Assembly: GCF_003264365.1 (NCBI RefSeq)
Contig: NZ_PYAK01000009.1
Location: 62,001 to 126,000, forward strand
DNA length: 64,000 nt
Reading direction: 5' to 3'
Source of the DNA: Micromonospora noduli
GTDB lineage: Bacteria > Actinomycetota > Actinomycetes > Mycobacteriales > Micromonosporaceae
Part shown: piece after piece, positions 45,301-54,013 of the stretch
Position numbering within the stretch: the stretch's first letter is position 1
How the letters are laid out: every line of letters begins with the position of its first letter
Made by a program: the position numbers and the translations under genes
The notes under the pieces: model-generated
Told to the model about the DNA's origin: nothing
The model's input: only the letters and a program-made list of their open reading frames with translations
Databases searched by the model: none

Positions 45301-45376
45301 AACTGGCGGTTCTGGTGAGTCGGCGGCACTACGGGTTCAAGAAGTTTTGCGGCAGTGGACAGAGGTGGGGCCATGA
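42344..45376 (+). CDS. dpdH: DpdH, AAA-type ATPase
   Basis: A 1010-residue protein with Walker A VTGESGTGKSHLVRW (81-88) near the N-terminus and a Walker B-like EIVLLIEDFVVL at about 305-316. A CVTCEFQETC segment at about 422-431 may bind metal. The remaining 550 residues are mostly helical. It fits DpdH, the large P-loop protein of the dpd restriction arm, probably a motor or regulator coupling target recognition to cleavage. It shares 8 bases with dpdG and 4 with dpdI. Confidence 0.85.
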   Translation: MAEFRQFLCWSPIEAATTISTEAVSPSPSVFFATHAPLRIRRRHPEAKTDDPGTAVTEEDVRRDFLGRDTPNGVLLMPVTGESGTGKSHLVRWVHELTPSTDKRVVIYLPKTSTSLRAVVRTLLDQPGVDSPELAQLRADVDRMSSELDVESLERRLINELSEAVAVADARPGQGRVLAGPGNLALLLLDPHVRDHLLQKGKLIPRLAASLLSDRRDGEDDRPTAFSITDLPLDIADVNKASDKARRLLSLITNRPELQTAAIDILTEQLPVAITAAWNMGGGRLQQAMLEIRRQYAAQGKEIVLLIEDFVVLQGVQRDLLDALIEAGVRSGKAELAPVRTLMAVTTGYFARLAETVLTRAKAATPYLYDLDAGFDTGEQGRSDITAFAGRYLNAARVGREALDNANIANGADVPNRCVTCEFQETCHSTFGASVDGHGLYPFNWPTLRRAIRARPAHNNPNSFNPRAVIGEVIRPVLVDHAHALRDGSFPDQRFSEDYRTPAGEDYMLGAVQREIEERDHADASRRKAFLEFWGDAPDQITNLDPAMHAAFGIGLLDLNDLASGPGQTTTRATEDTTSGRRKPASANAQELPRALAMMIDHVEEWQGRHSQLPQTTAAHLRGTIRQAVINRCMWTDPVVADPQSAELDRAWPSNSTVVSIEGAASERLPGTADAPIRFKRNPSNATFFRQILLASVGVAGNAAAIRRLHEIAEHHQPDLQRAVQRHRGFSNRELILGFRASLLGAALAGHAWPGMKDTELLNAALADGSGWERADGLSRTPQWNRLWEAHRSGRGELVARLRDSVGFTRGVRGNVRIVDGTRALPLVGEASQQWAWERPDKLPSWATKAVSGLNQFAVVADAQFADLQHTLEKVRALLPAGVSGAETVLAVDQALRAAVDEGLGPVDLPTFRSLLADVRQRDWKSIDRLERDIARVTAAEDDDSRFRAILATCAADRGADLAAIERFLVAGNAWLTERLDQARLKTGGSGESAALRVQEVLRQWTEVGP

Positions 45377-46047
45377 CAGCGATGTCTGTTCTAGACAAGG
45401 CGAGGGCGCTCACGGCTGAGGCGAACCGGCTACGCGAAGGGTCTGTCGCGGAAGACAACGCCAAGCGGGTTTTCACGCAGGCCGATGGCCTCGGCAGCGC
45501 GCTTGAGCAACTGCGCCGGTTGCTTGAAGCGGGTCGCGCTCTGCAGGAACAAGGCGCCGATGTGCCGGTGGGTCAGGTCGATGAGGGACGCGAGAGATTC
45601 GCGCAACTTGCCGCGGACGGACTGCCATCAGTTCGCGCCATCACCGCGGCCCGCCAGAAGGTAGAGGGCGTCCTTGAGCGGGTGCAGGCCACGCTGACAG
45701 GGGCGTGGCTGAGGTGGACCAGCGAGCGGTTGGCCGAACTCCCGATTCAACGTCTGGCAGTGTTGCCCGCTGCCGCCCAGCGCGACCAGCAGACATCGTT
45801 CACCGAACTGAAGAGACTTGGCAAGATCGAAGTGCCTCACGTACGGGAGATCTCCTCCTTCGTGACGACACATGCCGGCCTGAAGGAGTCGCTGAGCTAC
45901 CTGCGGGAACCCGAGCCGGAGCTTGAGGCGTTACTGTTTCGCCTTGGCCGACGGGTGTCACTCGATCGAGTCTCAGACGCAGAGATCGCGATGCTACGGG
46001 AGTACGGTCTGGCCGACCAGATTGAACTCCATAGGAGGGGTTTGTGA
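45373..46047 (+). CDS. dpdI: DpdI
   Basis: A 224-residue, largely helical and charged protein beginning MTAMSVLDKARALTAEANRL. Its heptad-like Leu spacing (ALEQLRRLLEAGRALQ, VEGVLERVQATL) suggests coiled coils. There is no catalytic motif. It overlaps dpdH and dpdJ by 4 nt on each side (ATGA junctions). By order and size it corresponds to dpdI, one of the genes needed for restriction in Salmonella. A structural or bridging role between the DpdH ATPase and the DpdJ helicase is plausible. Confidence 0.72.
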   Translation: MTAMSVLDKARALTAEANRLREGSVAEDNAKRVFTQADGLGSALEQLRRLLEAGRALQEQGADVPVGQVDEGRERFAQLAADGLPSVRAITAARQKVEGVLERVQATLTGAWLRWTSERLAELPIQRLAVLPAAAQRDQQTSFTELKRLGKIEVPHVREISSFVTTHAGLKESLSYLREPEPELEALLFRLGRRVSLDRVSDAEIAMLREYGLADQIELHRRGL

Positions 46048-49000
46048 CTCAGGGGCTCGACGGACGCACCCTGTCTGGCGTCCTCGATCATCTGGAGGAT
46101 CTCGAACTGCCTCTCCTGGTTTGGGGCGTGACCACGGGCACCCTCTCGCACGAGGAGGTGCTCGAGACGATTAATGAGCAACTTCTGCAGTCCCCGACCT
46201 CGGCAAACGTGGACCCCGACGACGTCCTCACGGCCCTCCTCGATGGCGCACTGCTGATGCGCATCCCGGCGACGTCACCGCCCCGCTACCGCACACGCAT
46301 GGGCGAGACCGTGCGTCTCACCACCCGACTGCGACAGCTATTCGGCCCCCGCGACCTCACGTCGCCCCCAGCGCGTTGGTGGGAGCAAGGCAAAACGCTC
46401 GTCGCCGATTACCGCCTCCACACAGCACCGCGTCGATACCCTGAGATCAACGTCCTCATCGAGGACGCCCTGCAGGAACTCGCCCTCACCGAGGCGTGGA
46501 CGGCCGGGCATGAGTCAACCGCGCGAGCGCTGCTCAGACATCCAACTATGGCGAGATTCCAGGTGGACGCGACGCGAGCGATCACCACGGCGCTGAATGC
46601 GCGCCAGAGCGCGGGTGTCATCGTCGGTGCTGGCACCGGCAGCGGAAAGACGCTGGGTTTCTACCTCCCCGCATTCGCCGCCATGGCTGCGCACTCGCGG
46701 ACGGGCGGAACCGGTGTGCATACGCTGGCTCTCTACCCTCGGATCGAACTGCTGCGTGACCAGTTGCGGGAGGCGGTCGCCACCTCATTGCGGGTGAATG
46801 GGGAGGCCGGCGCCGGGACGAGCCGCCGGCTCAGGATCGGAGTGTTGTACGGCGACACGCCGCACAACGCCCAGCGTCTACGCGCACAGACATCTCACCT
46901 GACCCGTGCGTGGCGCAGTCGCGGCGCCGATGTCGTGTGTCCCTACCTGTCGTGTCCCCAGTGCCGCCAGGAACTGATCTGGTCTCGCCAAGATCAGAAC
47001 GAGAACCGGGATCGCCTGCACTGCACTCAGGCCACCTGTGGGCTTGTCATCGACGATGTCGTTCTGACCCGTGACTCGCTACGCGACAATCCACCGGACC
47101 TTCTATTCACCACGACGGAGATGCTCAACCGCAACGCCACCGACCCTGGGCTCGGTCAACTCCTCGGCTGGCGCGGCCCACGCCGGCCGTCGCTGGTGCT
47201 CCTGGACGAGGCTCACACCTACACCGGCATGCACGGCGCCCAGGTGGGACTCGTACTCCGGCGATGGCGCCACGCCGTGCGAAACCCGGTGACCTTCGTC
47301 GGCCTGAGCGCCACCCTGCGTGACGCCGCTGCATTCTTCGCACAGCTCACAGGCCTGTCGGACGCGTCGGTGGAGTACGTCACGCCCCGGCCGCAAGACC
47401 TGGAGAACAAAGGCCGGGAGTACGCCATTGCTCTACGCGCCGACCCGGTCTCCGGCGCGAGCCAACTGTCGACGTCCATTCAGACCGCCATGCTGTACGG
47501 CCGAATCCTCGACCTTCCCGGCCGGGAGATGCTTTACGGCTCGCGCGGTTTCCTATTCACTGATGATCTAGACGTCACGAACCGTTTCTACGACGACCTG
47601 TGTGACGCCGAAGGAGGAGGCACTAGACGCGGACCTCGACGAGCCGGGCGAGTCTTGGCCGGGCTCCGGTCACCGGAAGCGTCGTTCCGGGCTGAACGCT
47701 TCATCGACGGTCAGTCGTGGGATCTGGTACGTCAGATTGGACGTGACCTAGACCCTCGCGCTCTGATGGGACAGTTAGCCGTAGGACGTACGTCATCGCA
47801 GGACGTCGGTGTGGACGATGATGCCGATCTCATCGTTGCAACGGCGTCGCTGGAGGTGGGCTACGACGACGACCGCGTGGGTCTCGTCCTTCAGCATAAG
47901 GCGCCACACGACGCGGCTGCCTTCATTCAACGCCGCGGTCGCGCCGGACGTCGCCGAGGAACCCGCCCCTGGACCGTCATCACCCTGTCGGACTACGGCC
48001 GCGACAGGCTGGCATACCAGGCCTACGACTCCCTGTTCTCGCCCGAGTTGACCGCGCGCCGCCTCCCGGTCCGCAACCGCTTCGTACTCAAAATCCAAGG
48101 CGCGCAGGCTCTGCTGGACTGGCTATCCACGACGCTACGGGACAACCGGATCGACCCACGCCGGCTGCTGTCCGCGCCACGCCCGACTGCCCGCCCGCCG
48201 TCTCCAGCACAGGGCCAGGCACTCGCCGATTTGCTGGAAAAACTCATCATCGACCCAACATTGCAGGACAGCCTGATCGTCCACCTGCGTCGCGCCCTGG
48301 ACATCAGCGCCGATGAGGCTCAGGCATTGCTCTGGGAACAGCCGCGTGCCCTCCTGCTCGGCGTGGTGCCCACTGCCCTGCGCCGGCTGCGGTCCGGGTG
48401 GCGACCCGTCGACCCGGACCCAGGCGCGCATCCCGGAAGCCTGCTACCCGAGTTCCTCACCACGGCCTTGTACGAGCCGCTGAACGTGCCGGAGGTCAAC
48501 TTCCGGCTGCCATTCGCAGAGGATTGGGAAGCCCTTCCCATCGAGCGGGCGCTCCGCGAGGCAGTGCCCGGACGCGTCAGCCGCCGCTATGGCTACCGCC
48601 GCAGCAATCACCGGACATGGCTGCCGCTGCCAGATGTCCAGGCCAACGGCGCTCTAGAGATCGACAGTTTCGTCGAGACCTATACGCCACAGGGCACCTG
48701 GTCACCGACGGGACACCAGCCGGTTCAGGTCTTCCGGCCCCACGTCGTCGCTCTGCAGCAGCCACCGGACGAGGTCGCCGATCGATCGCAAGGCATTCCG
48801 GTGTGGGCGTCTGAGATCCTTGAACCCAGCAGCGGCCTCTACATGGCGGACATCCCCAAGCCGTCCAACTGGACCGACCGCATCACCGCTGTTGGTTTCG
48901 CCACGAGCGCCGCCGGCAACCCGGCTGAGGTTCGCCGAATGACGCTCGGGGCCGAATGCGACACGACCTATGACCGCGGCACCGCAGGCACCGTCACCAG

Positions 49001-50507
49001 CAGCGTCCGCTACAGCTTGGACGGCCGGCCGGCCGCGCTTGGCTTCCGCCTAAACGTCGACGCAGTCCGGTTCGACCTCGCACCGCTTAACCTCACTCGG
49101 CCGACCGTCGCCGAACACTTGAAATCGCCAGAGTGGCGATCGCTGGCGTTCGCCACCGCCGTCGCGGAGGACCCGGCGCTCGACGGTGTAGCCAATCCAT
49201 TCCAGCGGAACTGGCTGACCACCGTGTATACGGCCGCATATGCCCTGGCCGCCACCCAGCCCAACAACGCGACCTCCGGCGAACGCCTTCACGCCCAATT
49301 GAGTCGTGGCGCCTGGCGTATCGACGTCCAACAGATCCTGCGGGCCCTCTACCGCGACGCCGGATCCGTCGCGACCGCCGCACCTGAGCGGCTCGTCGCC
49401 GGTCTGACTGAACTCAGCAACGACGCGCGGCTCACTGACTGCCTCGACCGCCACGCACGGCTGCTCTGGACCGATCAAGTCGTAAGCCTCACGGAAGACC
49501 TCGCCCAACGGACGTACCGCGAGACCGTGGCAGCCGCGATTCTGGCCGCTGCCCAACGCGCGTGCCCCGACGCTCAAGACCGCGACCTGATCGTCGACGT
49601 CGTTTCGCCGCCTGGGACCGGAGGCCCCGCCGCGGTCTGGCTGAGCGAAACATCGCTGGGCGGTATCGGAATCATCGAGCAACTGACGCACTACTATGCC
49701 GAGAATCCGCGCCGCTTTTGGAACCTCGTCGACAGCGCTTTAGGCCCCAGCGACCACGACTACATTCACAGTACCGTCGTGCAACTGCTCGACCATGTCG
49801 TGTCCCAGCCATCAGGGCCCGCCGCGCAGGCAATGTCCACGCTCCGTGACCCGCGCTCGGCCCATGCCGCTGAGAGCGCGCTGCAACAACTTCGATCAGC
49901 ATGGGCGAAACTCACCGGCCACCCACGCCAACAAGCCGTGGCAGCGCTCTCCACCCGCCTGCTAAGACCAGGAACCACCAACGCCACCGACGCCGCAGCG
50001 CTCGGACTCGTCCACGCCTGGGACGCCCTCCAGCAACGCCTCGGCTTCGAGGTCGAGGCAGCAGTGTTCGCATATCTCATCGGCAGCGGACAAGTCGCCG
50101 TGCCGAATGCAGGCAACACCAGCCTTACACCGGACCAGGTGTTCAGCTTGCTGTGGCCCCGGGGCAACAAGGCCCGAGTCCAACACCTGCAGCATTACCA
50201 GCCATACGCCCCCACGCCGATCCTCGATCGGCTCTTGGCGCAGGCAGCACACGACGAACGGCTGCCTGTGGTCAACGTCGACGACGTCGACTGGCTCGAC
50301 AACTACCGAACGGCAGTACGCGACCGCGGCGCCGTCGTGCTCGTCGCCCCGGCACAGCGGATGCGAGCCTTCAGTACAGCCCTCAGGACCGTGCCGGCGG
50401 TCGCCGTCGATCGCGACGTGCTGCGGGTCTACGGCGACGTTCGCACCATCACACGTGACGGCGACAATCTACGCGCGACGATCGAAGTTCGTGAGGCTAC
50501 ACAGTGA
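46044..50507 (+). CDS. dpdJ: DpdJ, large DEAH helicase
   Basis: A 1487-residue superfamily 2 helicase. Walker A IVGAGTGSGKTLGFYLP (195-203) and DEAH (388-391, VLLDEAHTYTGMHGAQ) are present. A zinc-ribbon insertion with Cys 299, 304, 307, 327 and 332 lies between them. SATLRD, VATASLEVGYDDDRVGLVLQ and AFIQRRGRAGRRRG (motif VI, about 632) complete the core. The C-terminal part (LSETSLGGIGIIEQLTHYYA) is reminiscent of DUF1998-type ends found in phage-defence helicases. AGGAGGGG lies just before the GTG. It should act with the DpdK nuclease-like protein encoded next. Confidence 0.9.
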   Translation: MTQGLDGRTLSGVLDHLEDLELPLLVWGVTTGTLSHEEVLETINEQLLQSPTSANVDPDDVLTALLDGALLMRIPATSPPRYRTRMGETVRLTTRLRQLFGPRDLTSPPARWWEQGKTLVADYRLHTAPRRYPEINVLIEDALQELALTEAWTAGHESTARALLRHPTMARFQVDATRAITTALNARQSAGVIVGAGTGSGKTLGFYLPAFAAMAAHSRTGGTGVHTLALYPRIELLRDQLREAVATSLRVNGEAGAGTSRRLRIGVLYGDTPHNAQRLRAQTSHLTRAWRSRGADVVCPYLSCPQCRQELIWSRQDQNENRDRLHCTQATCGLVIDDVVLTRDSLRDNPPDLLFTTTEMLNRNATDPGLGQLLGWRGPRRPSLVLLDEAHTYTGMHGAQVGLVLRRWRHAVRNPVTFVGLSATLRDAAAFFAQLTGLSDASVEYVTPRPQDLENKGREYAIALRADPVSGASQLSTSIQTAMLYGRILDLPGREMLYGSRGFLFTDDLDVTNRFYDDLCDAEGGGTRRGPRRAGRVLAGLRSPEASFRAERFIDGQSWDLVRQIGRDLDPRALMGQLAVGRTSSQDVGVDDDADLIVATASLEVGYDDDRVGLVLQHKAPHDAAAFIQRRGRAGRRRGTRPWTVITLSDYGRDRLAYQAYDSLFSPELTARRLPVRNRFVLKIQGAQALLDWLSTTLRDNRIDPRRLLSAPRPTARPPSPAQGQALADLLEKLIIDPTLQDSLIVHLRRALDISADEAQALLWEQPRALLLGVVPTALRRLRSGWRPVDPDPGAHPGSLLPEFLTTALYEPLNVPEVNFRLPFAEDWEALPIERALREAVPGRVSRRYGYRRSNHRTWLPLPDVQANGALEIDSFVETYTPQGTWSPTGHQPVQVFRPHVVALQQPPDEVADRSQGIPVWASEILEPSSGLYMADIPKPSNWTDRITAVGFATSAAGNPAEVRRMTLGAECDTTYDRGTAGTVTSSVRYSLDGRPAALGFRLNVDAVRFDLAPLNLTRPTVAEHLKSPEWRSLAFATAVAEDPALDGVANPFQRNWLTTVYTAAYALAATQPNNATSGERLHAQLSRGAWRIDVQQILRALYRDAGSVATAAPERLVAGLTELSNDARLTDCLDRHARLLWTDQVVSLTEDLAQRTYRETVAAAILAAAQRACPDAQDRDLIVDVVSPPGTGGPAAVWLSETSLGGIGIIEQLTHYYAENPRRFWNLVDSALGPSDHDYIHSTVVQLLDHVVSQPSGPAAQAMSTLRDPRSAHAAESALQQLRSAWAKLTGHPRQQAVAALSTRLLRPGTTNATDAAALGLVHAWDALQQRLGFEVEAAVFAYLIGSGQVAVPNAGNTSLTPDQVFSLLWPRGNKARVQHLQHYQPYAPTPILDRLLAQAAHDERLPVVNVDDVDWLDNYRTAVRDRGAVVLVAPAQRMRAFSTALRTVPAVAVDRDVLRVYGDVRTITRDGDNLRATIEVREATQ

Positions 50508-51022
50508 CGTTGGAACGAGTGGTCCGGACCGGCCGGGCGACCGGCCTTCGCATCGACACAGTGCTGGCAACCGTGCTCACCGCTGAACTGGTGGCGCCGA
50601 GCAGCCAACTCTGGCTCGTGTCTCCCTGGATCAGCGACGTACCGGCCATCGACAACACCAGCGGCAGCTTCGACAGCGTGTTCGTCGACCCCTCGAACCG
50701 GATGTACACCCTCTCCGAAGTCCTATCCCTACTTACCTACAACCAGGCCCGGGTGACAGTCGTCTCCCGTCCCGACCGGCACAACTCGACGTTCTTGGAC
50801 CGCCTTCGCCGCAGCGCCGACGGCGAGAACCTGCAGATCAAGCAACACGAAGACGTACATGAGAAGACTTTCTGCGGAGACGATTGGCTCCTCACGGGGT
50901 CCATGAACCTCACCCTTCGCGGCATGCAGATCAACGACGAAGCCGTCACGTACAAGGTGAGCAGTGAAACTGCCGCTACCGCCCGCCTCGACTTCCGGCA
51001 CCGTTTTGGAGGACTCGAATGA
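50504..51022 (+). CDS. dpdK: DpdK, phospholipase-D-fold nuclease-like protein
   Basis: A 172-residue protein with one HxK motif, HEKTF (His119, Lys121), followed by LLTGSMNLTLRGM (Gly132, Ser133, Asn135). This is the HKD...GSxNxT pattern of PLD-family nucleases; two copies would form one active site by dimerising. LWLVSPWIS near the N-terminus is also typical. It is the only clear nuclease candidate in the island, so it probably cuts unmodified DNA. GTG at 50504 overlaps the dpdJ stop and its own end overlaps the next gene. Confidence 0.88.
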   Translation: MTLERVVRTGRATGLRIDTVLATVLTAELVAPSSQLWLVSPWISDVPAIDNTSGSFDSVFVDPSNRMYTLSEVLSLLTYNQARVTVVSRPDRHNSTFLDRLRRSADGENLQIKQHEDVHEKTFCGDDWLLTGSMNLTLRGMQINDEAVTYKVSSETAATARLDFRHRFGGLE

Positions 51023-53016
51023 CCGGGCGCCGCACCGAGAGCAGCTACGCCATTCGGGCGGACCGGCTCATCGAAGCGTTCTTCGGTCCAGCAAATCCTG
51101 TGTGGCCGGACCGCGATCCGGGCTCGCCTGTCGGACGCCGCCTCGTTCCTTACCTCCAAGTCCTTCATGAGGCATCTGACGTCCCCATCATCCTGCCGCG
51201 CCAGGACCCCGAGACCCGGCAATGGGTGGCATACGTCATCCCCCACGATGAACGACATGCGGCGACGGTTGGTGAACTGCTCCAGGCGTTCATCGGCACC
51301 AGCTTCGCCAGATTTCACGGCCTGCCCGCACGCCTCAACCCGAATGATCCGATAGATCGGGCTGTCCTTGAGTTCGCCGGCCACAGTTCAATCTTCGTCA
51401 TCGCGAGCCCACGCTCGAAAGAGAAAGACATGTGGGACGCCGTACGGCTACTCCAGCAAGCCATACGAGCACGCCCACGACGGTCCTGGCATACGCCGAC
51501 TCCCGTCGGCCGGCTGCTCAGCCAGTTTGACGTTGCCATGGCCGCAGGCGACAACTCCGCCTCAGCATCGATCCTCGATCAACTCTCGGCCACCGGCGGG
51601 CTCAGCGCCACAAACGTCGCTCACCTGCGCATCAAGCGCCTATCCCGTCTCGGCCGGAACAGCGAACTGCTCCGGCTCGCAGAACTGCCCGATGTCGCCA
51701 TCACGCACCCACCCATCCCTGTGCGCGACGCCATCCTCGCAGCGATCTTTGCCACCGCACTGGCGGAACCCCTAGCAAACGGCGACCTCGACCTTGCGCG
51801 GACCCGCCTCATCGAGGCCGGAACTCTGGTCCCCGCCCTTATGAACGGCGAACTTTCCGAACTGAGCCCTGAAGCGCTCACTGTCCTCGCGCTAGCTGCA
51901 ATCGTCGTAAACAGCACACCCATCTTAGACCTCCTACGCGACCAACCCGATGTCCTCGAAGCGGTCGAACGGTTGGCACCTGAACTGGCCGCGAAATACC
52001 GCAACACCCGCCCCGAACCGCATGGGGGAGGCAATGTCCCAGAACCGACCGAACGCAGATCCAGCCCGCCGGCAGCAGCGCCAGCGTCATGGCTTCAGTT
52101 GGTACAAGCCGTCGCAGTCCGGTCACCCGTCACTGAGGTCCTTGCCGGCGAGCAGTGGCGCCAATGGTCACAAGCAGCCGAGCACGACGACCAGATCGCT
52201 GCCGTCCTCGGTCAACTCGACGATGCAGCGGCGGACCGAATTTGGTCTCTTGTTGGCCCATTCGTCGATTCGGACCGCTACCTGACCCCAGCGGCGAAAT
52301 CAGCACGTGAGTTCCTCGTTAACGCGCTCACCCATGACCGTTTCAGCCCTGGTGACCTGGCCGGCGTCGTCGCTCTCACAGAAATCGTCCTTCGGTCCGC
52401 ACCGGACGCCCCCGCATACGCACACCTCCTGGACGACCTGACGGCTGAAGCACCGCGATGGGCCGGCCCCGATCGTGCCCCAGTCGTCCTCGACCTCGTC
52501 GACCTCGTCGCACGGTCGGCGTGTCCAGACTCCGACGCCCGGCTTCGACTGGGTTACCGCCTACTTCGACCGCTGAGCGATCACAGCACCCGCCTCGACC
52601 CCGATCAGGCTACTTTTGCCGCTCAACTGAGTGCCGAAATCGCCGTTGAACTCCCGTGGCCTGAGCCCGAATCGAAATCATCAGCAGAGGCATGGTCGTT
52701 AGTGATGGCTCAGGATCTGCTCCTGTACTCACTGGACGAAAAGGTCCTCGGCCGGGTAGCCGCGACCTTCAATGCCGTCGCACCCCAGGTCAACGTCATC
52801 ACAAGCCATGATTACGTCGGCAGCACGCAACTAAGACAGTGGGCTCGGCGTGCCGACGTCGTGGTCATGGCCACACGCTGCGCGACTCACGCCGCGACTG
52901 GCTTCATCCGTGCGAACTGCCGGCCGGGAACACCTGTCCGTGAAGCTGATGGAAGTGGCTCGGCCTCCCTCCTGCGCGCCGCGACAGCAGCGCTGATGCG
53001 TCGGCAGCCGATTTGA
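51019..53016 (+). CDS. dpdD: DpdD candidate, last gene of the dpd island
   Basis: A 665-residue protein starting MTGRRTESSYAIRADRLIEA and then FFGP. It is mainly helical, with a TPR/HEAT-like centre (NVAHLRIKRLSRLGRNSELL). The C-terminal 90 residues read YVGSTQLRQWARRADVVVMA, then T, ATHAATGFIRANC and GSGSASLLRAA, a layout reminiscent of DUF2325-type domains (a His in the middle and a terminal G-S-x-S loop). All other dpd restriction genes are assigned, so by elimination and by position this is DpdD. That name is inference, not direct recognition. It overlaps dpdK by 4 nt and closes the operon. Confidence 0.6.
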   Translation: MTGRRTESSYAIRADRLIEAFFGPANPVWPDRDPGSPVGRRLVPYLQVLHEASDVPIILPRQDPETRQWVAYVIPHDERHAATVGELLQAFIGTSFARFHGLPARLNPNDPIDRAVLEFAGHSSIFVIASPRSKEKDMWDAVRLLQQAIRARPRRSWHTPTPVGRLLSQFDVAMAAGDNSASASILDQLSATGGLSATNVAHLRIKRLSRLGRNSELLRLAELPDVAITHPPIPVRDAILAAIFATALAEPLANGDLDLARTRLIEAGTLVPALMNGELSELSPEALTVLALAAIVVNSTPILDLLRDQPDVLEAVERLAPELAAKYRNTRPEPHGGGNVPEPTERRSSPPAAAPASWLQLVQAVAVRSPVTEVLAGEQWRQWSQAAEHDDQIAAVLGQLDDAAADRIWSLVGPFVDSDRYLTPAAKSAREFLVNALTHDRFSPGDLAGVVALTEIVLRSAPDAPAYAHLLDDLTAEAPRWAGPDRAPVVLDLVDLVARSACPDSDARLRLGYRLLRPLSDHSTRLDPDQATFAAQLSAEIAVELPWPEPESKSSAEAWSLVMAQDLLLYSLDEKVLGRVAATFNAVAPQVNVITSHDYVGSTQLRQWARRADVVVMATRCATHAATGFIRANCRPGTPVREADGSGSASLLRAATAALMRRQPI

Positions 53017-53602
53017 GCGGTGCCCCCAACTCGCGGTCGCTGGAGGACGCCCAACGACGCCCGAGTGCTGCTGTTGCATCCGGGCGGTGCAGGTGTTTCG
53101 TCCTCCAGGTCCACTTCTCCAGGTAAGAGCCGCGTTCCTCGGACGCGCCGAGGGGCAACTCGTCGCCGGACTCCGTCGTCAACCCACCCCGCCACACCAC
53201 GTGAGGAGTACGACCAGTTCCGCGTCATCCCGTGCGGGCCCCTCACATGAAGAATAGAATAGGAAGCCGTAGGTCATTGCCTGCGTGCACAGATAGAGCA
53301 CCACCTTAGGGAAAACCGGTACCCCATTTCCTGAGCTCAACCCGCGCCGTGTGCCTGTCACAGGTGGCGGGCACGTTCCGTATGGCAAGCGAGCAACCCG
53401 CGAGCATCACGGATCCATAGTGGATTAAGAGCGCGGCATTCGCGCAGGTCGTTGCATGATCGTCTCAGTGCTGGCGGACATTGCTCTGGATTAAAAGAAA
53501 ACGGATCTCTCAACGGAAGTCGTTCTGCACATTTGTCGTGTTCCAGCGGCACTCGTCTCTACGATGCCACAGTTCTGCATGGACTCGCGAGAGGGTGGTG
53601 CG
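53017..53602. other. Intergenic stretch at the right edge of the dpd island
   Basis: Nearly 590 bases without a credible gene. From about 53240 to 53540 it is clearly richer in A+T than its surroundings, and it holds no inverted repeat of note. It may contain the right junction of the island, but I found no sequence matching the integrase end near 20133-20165. Confidence 0.45.
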
Positions 53603-53956
53603 ATGTCGCTGATCGACAGCATTGGTGCCGACTTGCAGGCGATGGCGGCGGGTGTGGACCCGGCGCAGCAGGAGGCCGCGGCTGTCGACCATGCAATCGA
53701 GCAGATCACAGCCCGGGCGGTGGCCCCCGGCTTCGCTGGCGTCACCGTGGGGTTGGCTCGCACACGAGAACTGCTTGGGCAAGCTCGCTCCCGGGCTGAC
53801 AGCAGCTAATGGGGTCCTTTGGTGCAGCGTCGCGGTCGCTCAGCGCCGTGCCGCAGCAGCCGTCGCCGCAGGAGACGGGTCGCCGCGCTCACGCCGGTCG
53901 TAGCCGCGCTGACCGCCGTCGACGACTATGTCCGCAGCCGGATCCGCAGTCGATGA
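53603..53956 (+). pseudogene. DUF6244 remnant
   Basis: From the ATG at 53603 the frame reads MSLIDSIGADLQAMAAGVDP ... APGFAGVTVGLARTRELLGQ, the DUF6244 N-terminal half, to a TAA near 53809. The family sequence continues in other frames: SLSAVPQQPSPQE and then VAALTPVVAALTAVDDYVRS to a TGA at 53954. At least two indels separate them, and the C-terminal half is missing compared with the copy at 1272-1799. It is a decayed gene on the boundary between the dpd and CBASS regions. Confidence 0.7.
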
Positions 53957-54013
53957 CACGCGACGGCCGGTTATGGCGGCGTTGCAGCGAGGATAGCGTG
54001 GTACGGCGGGTGT

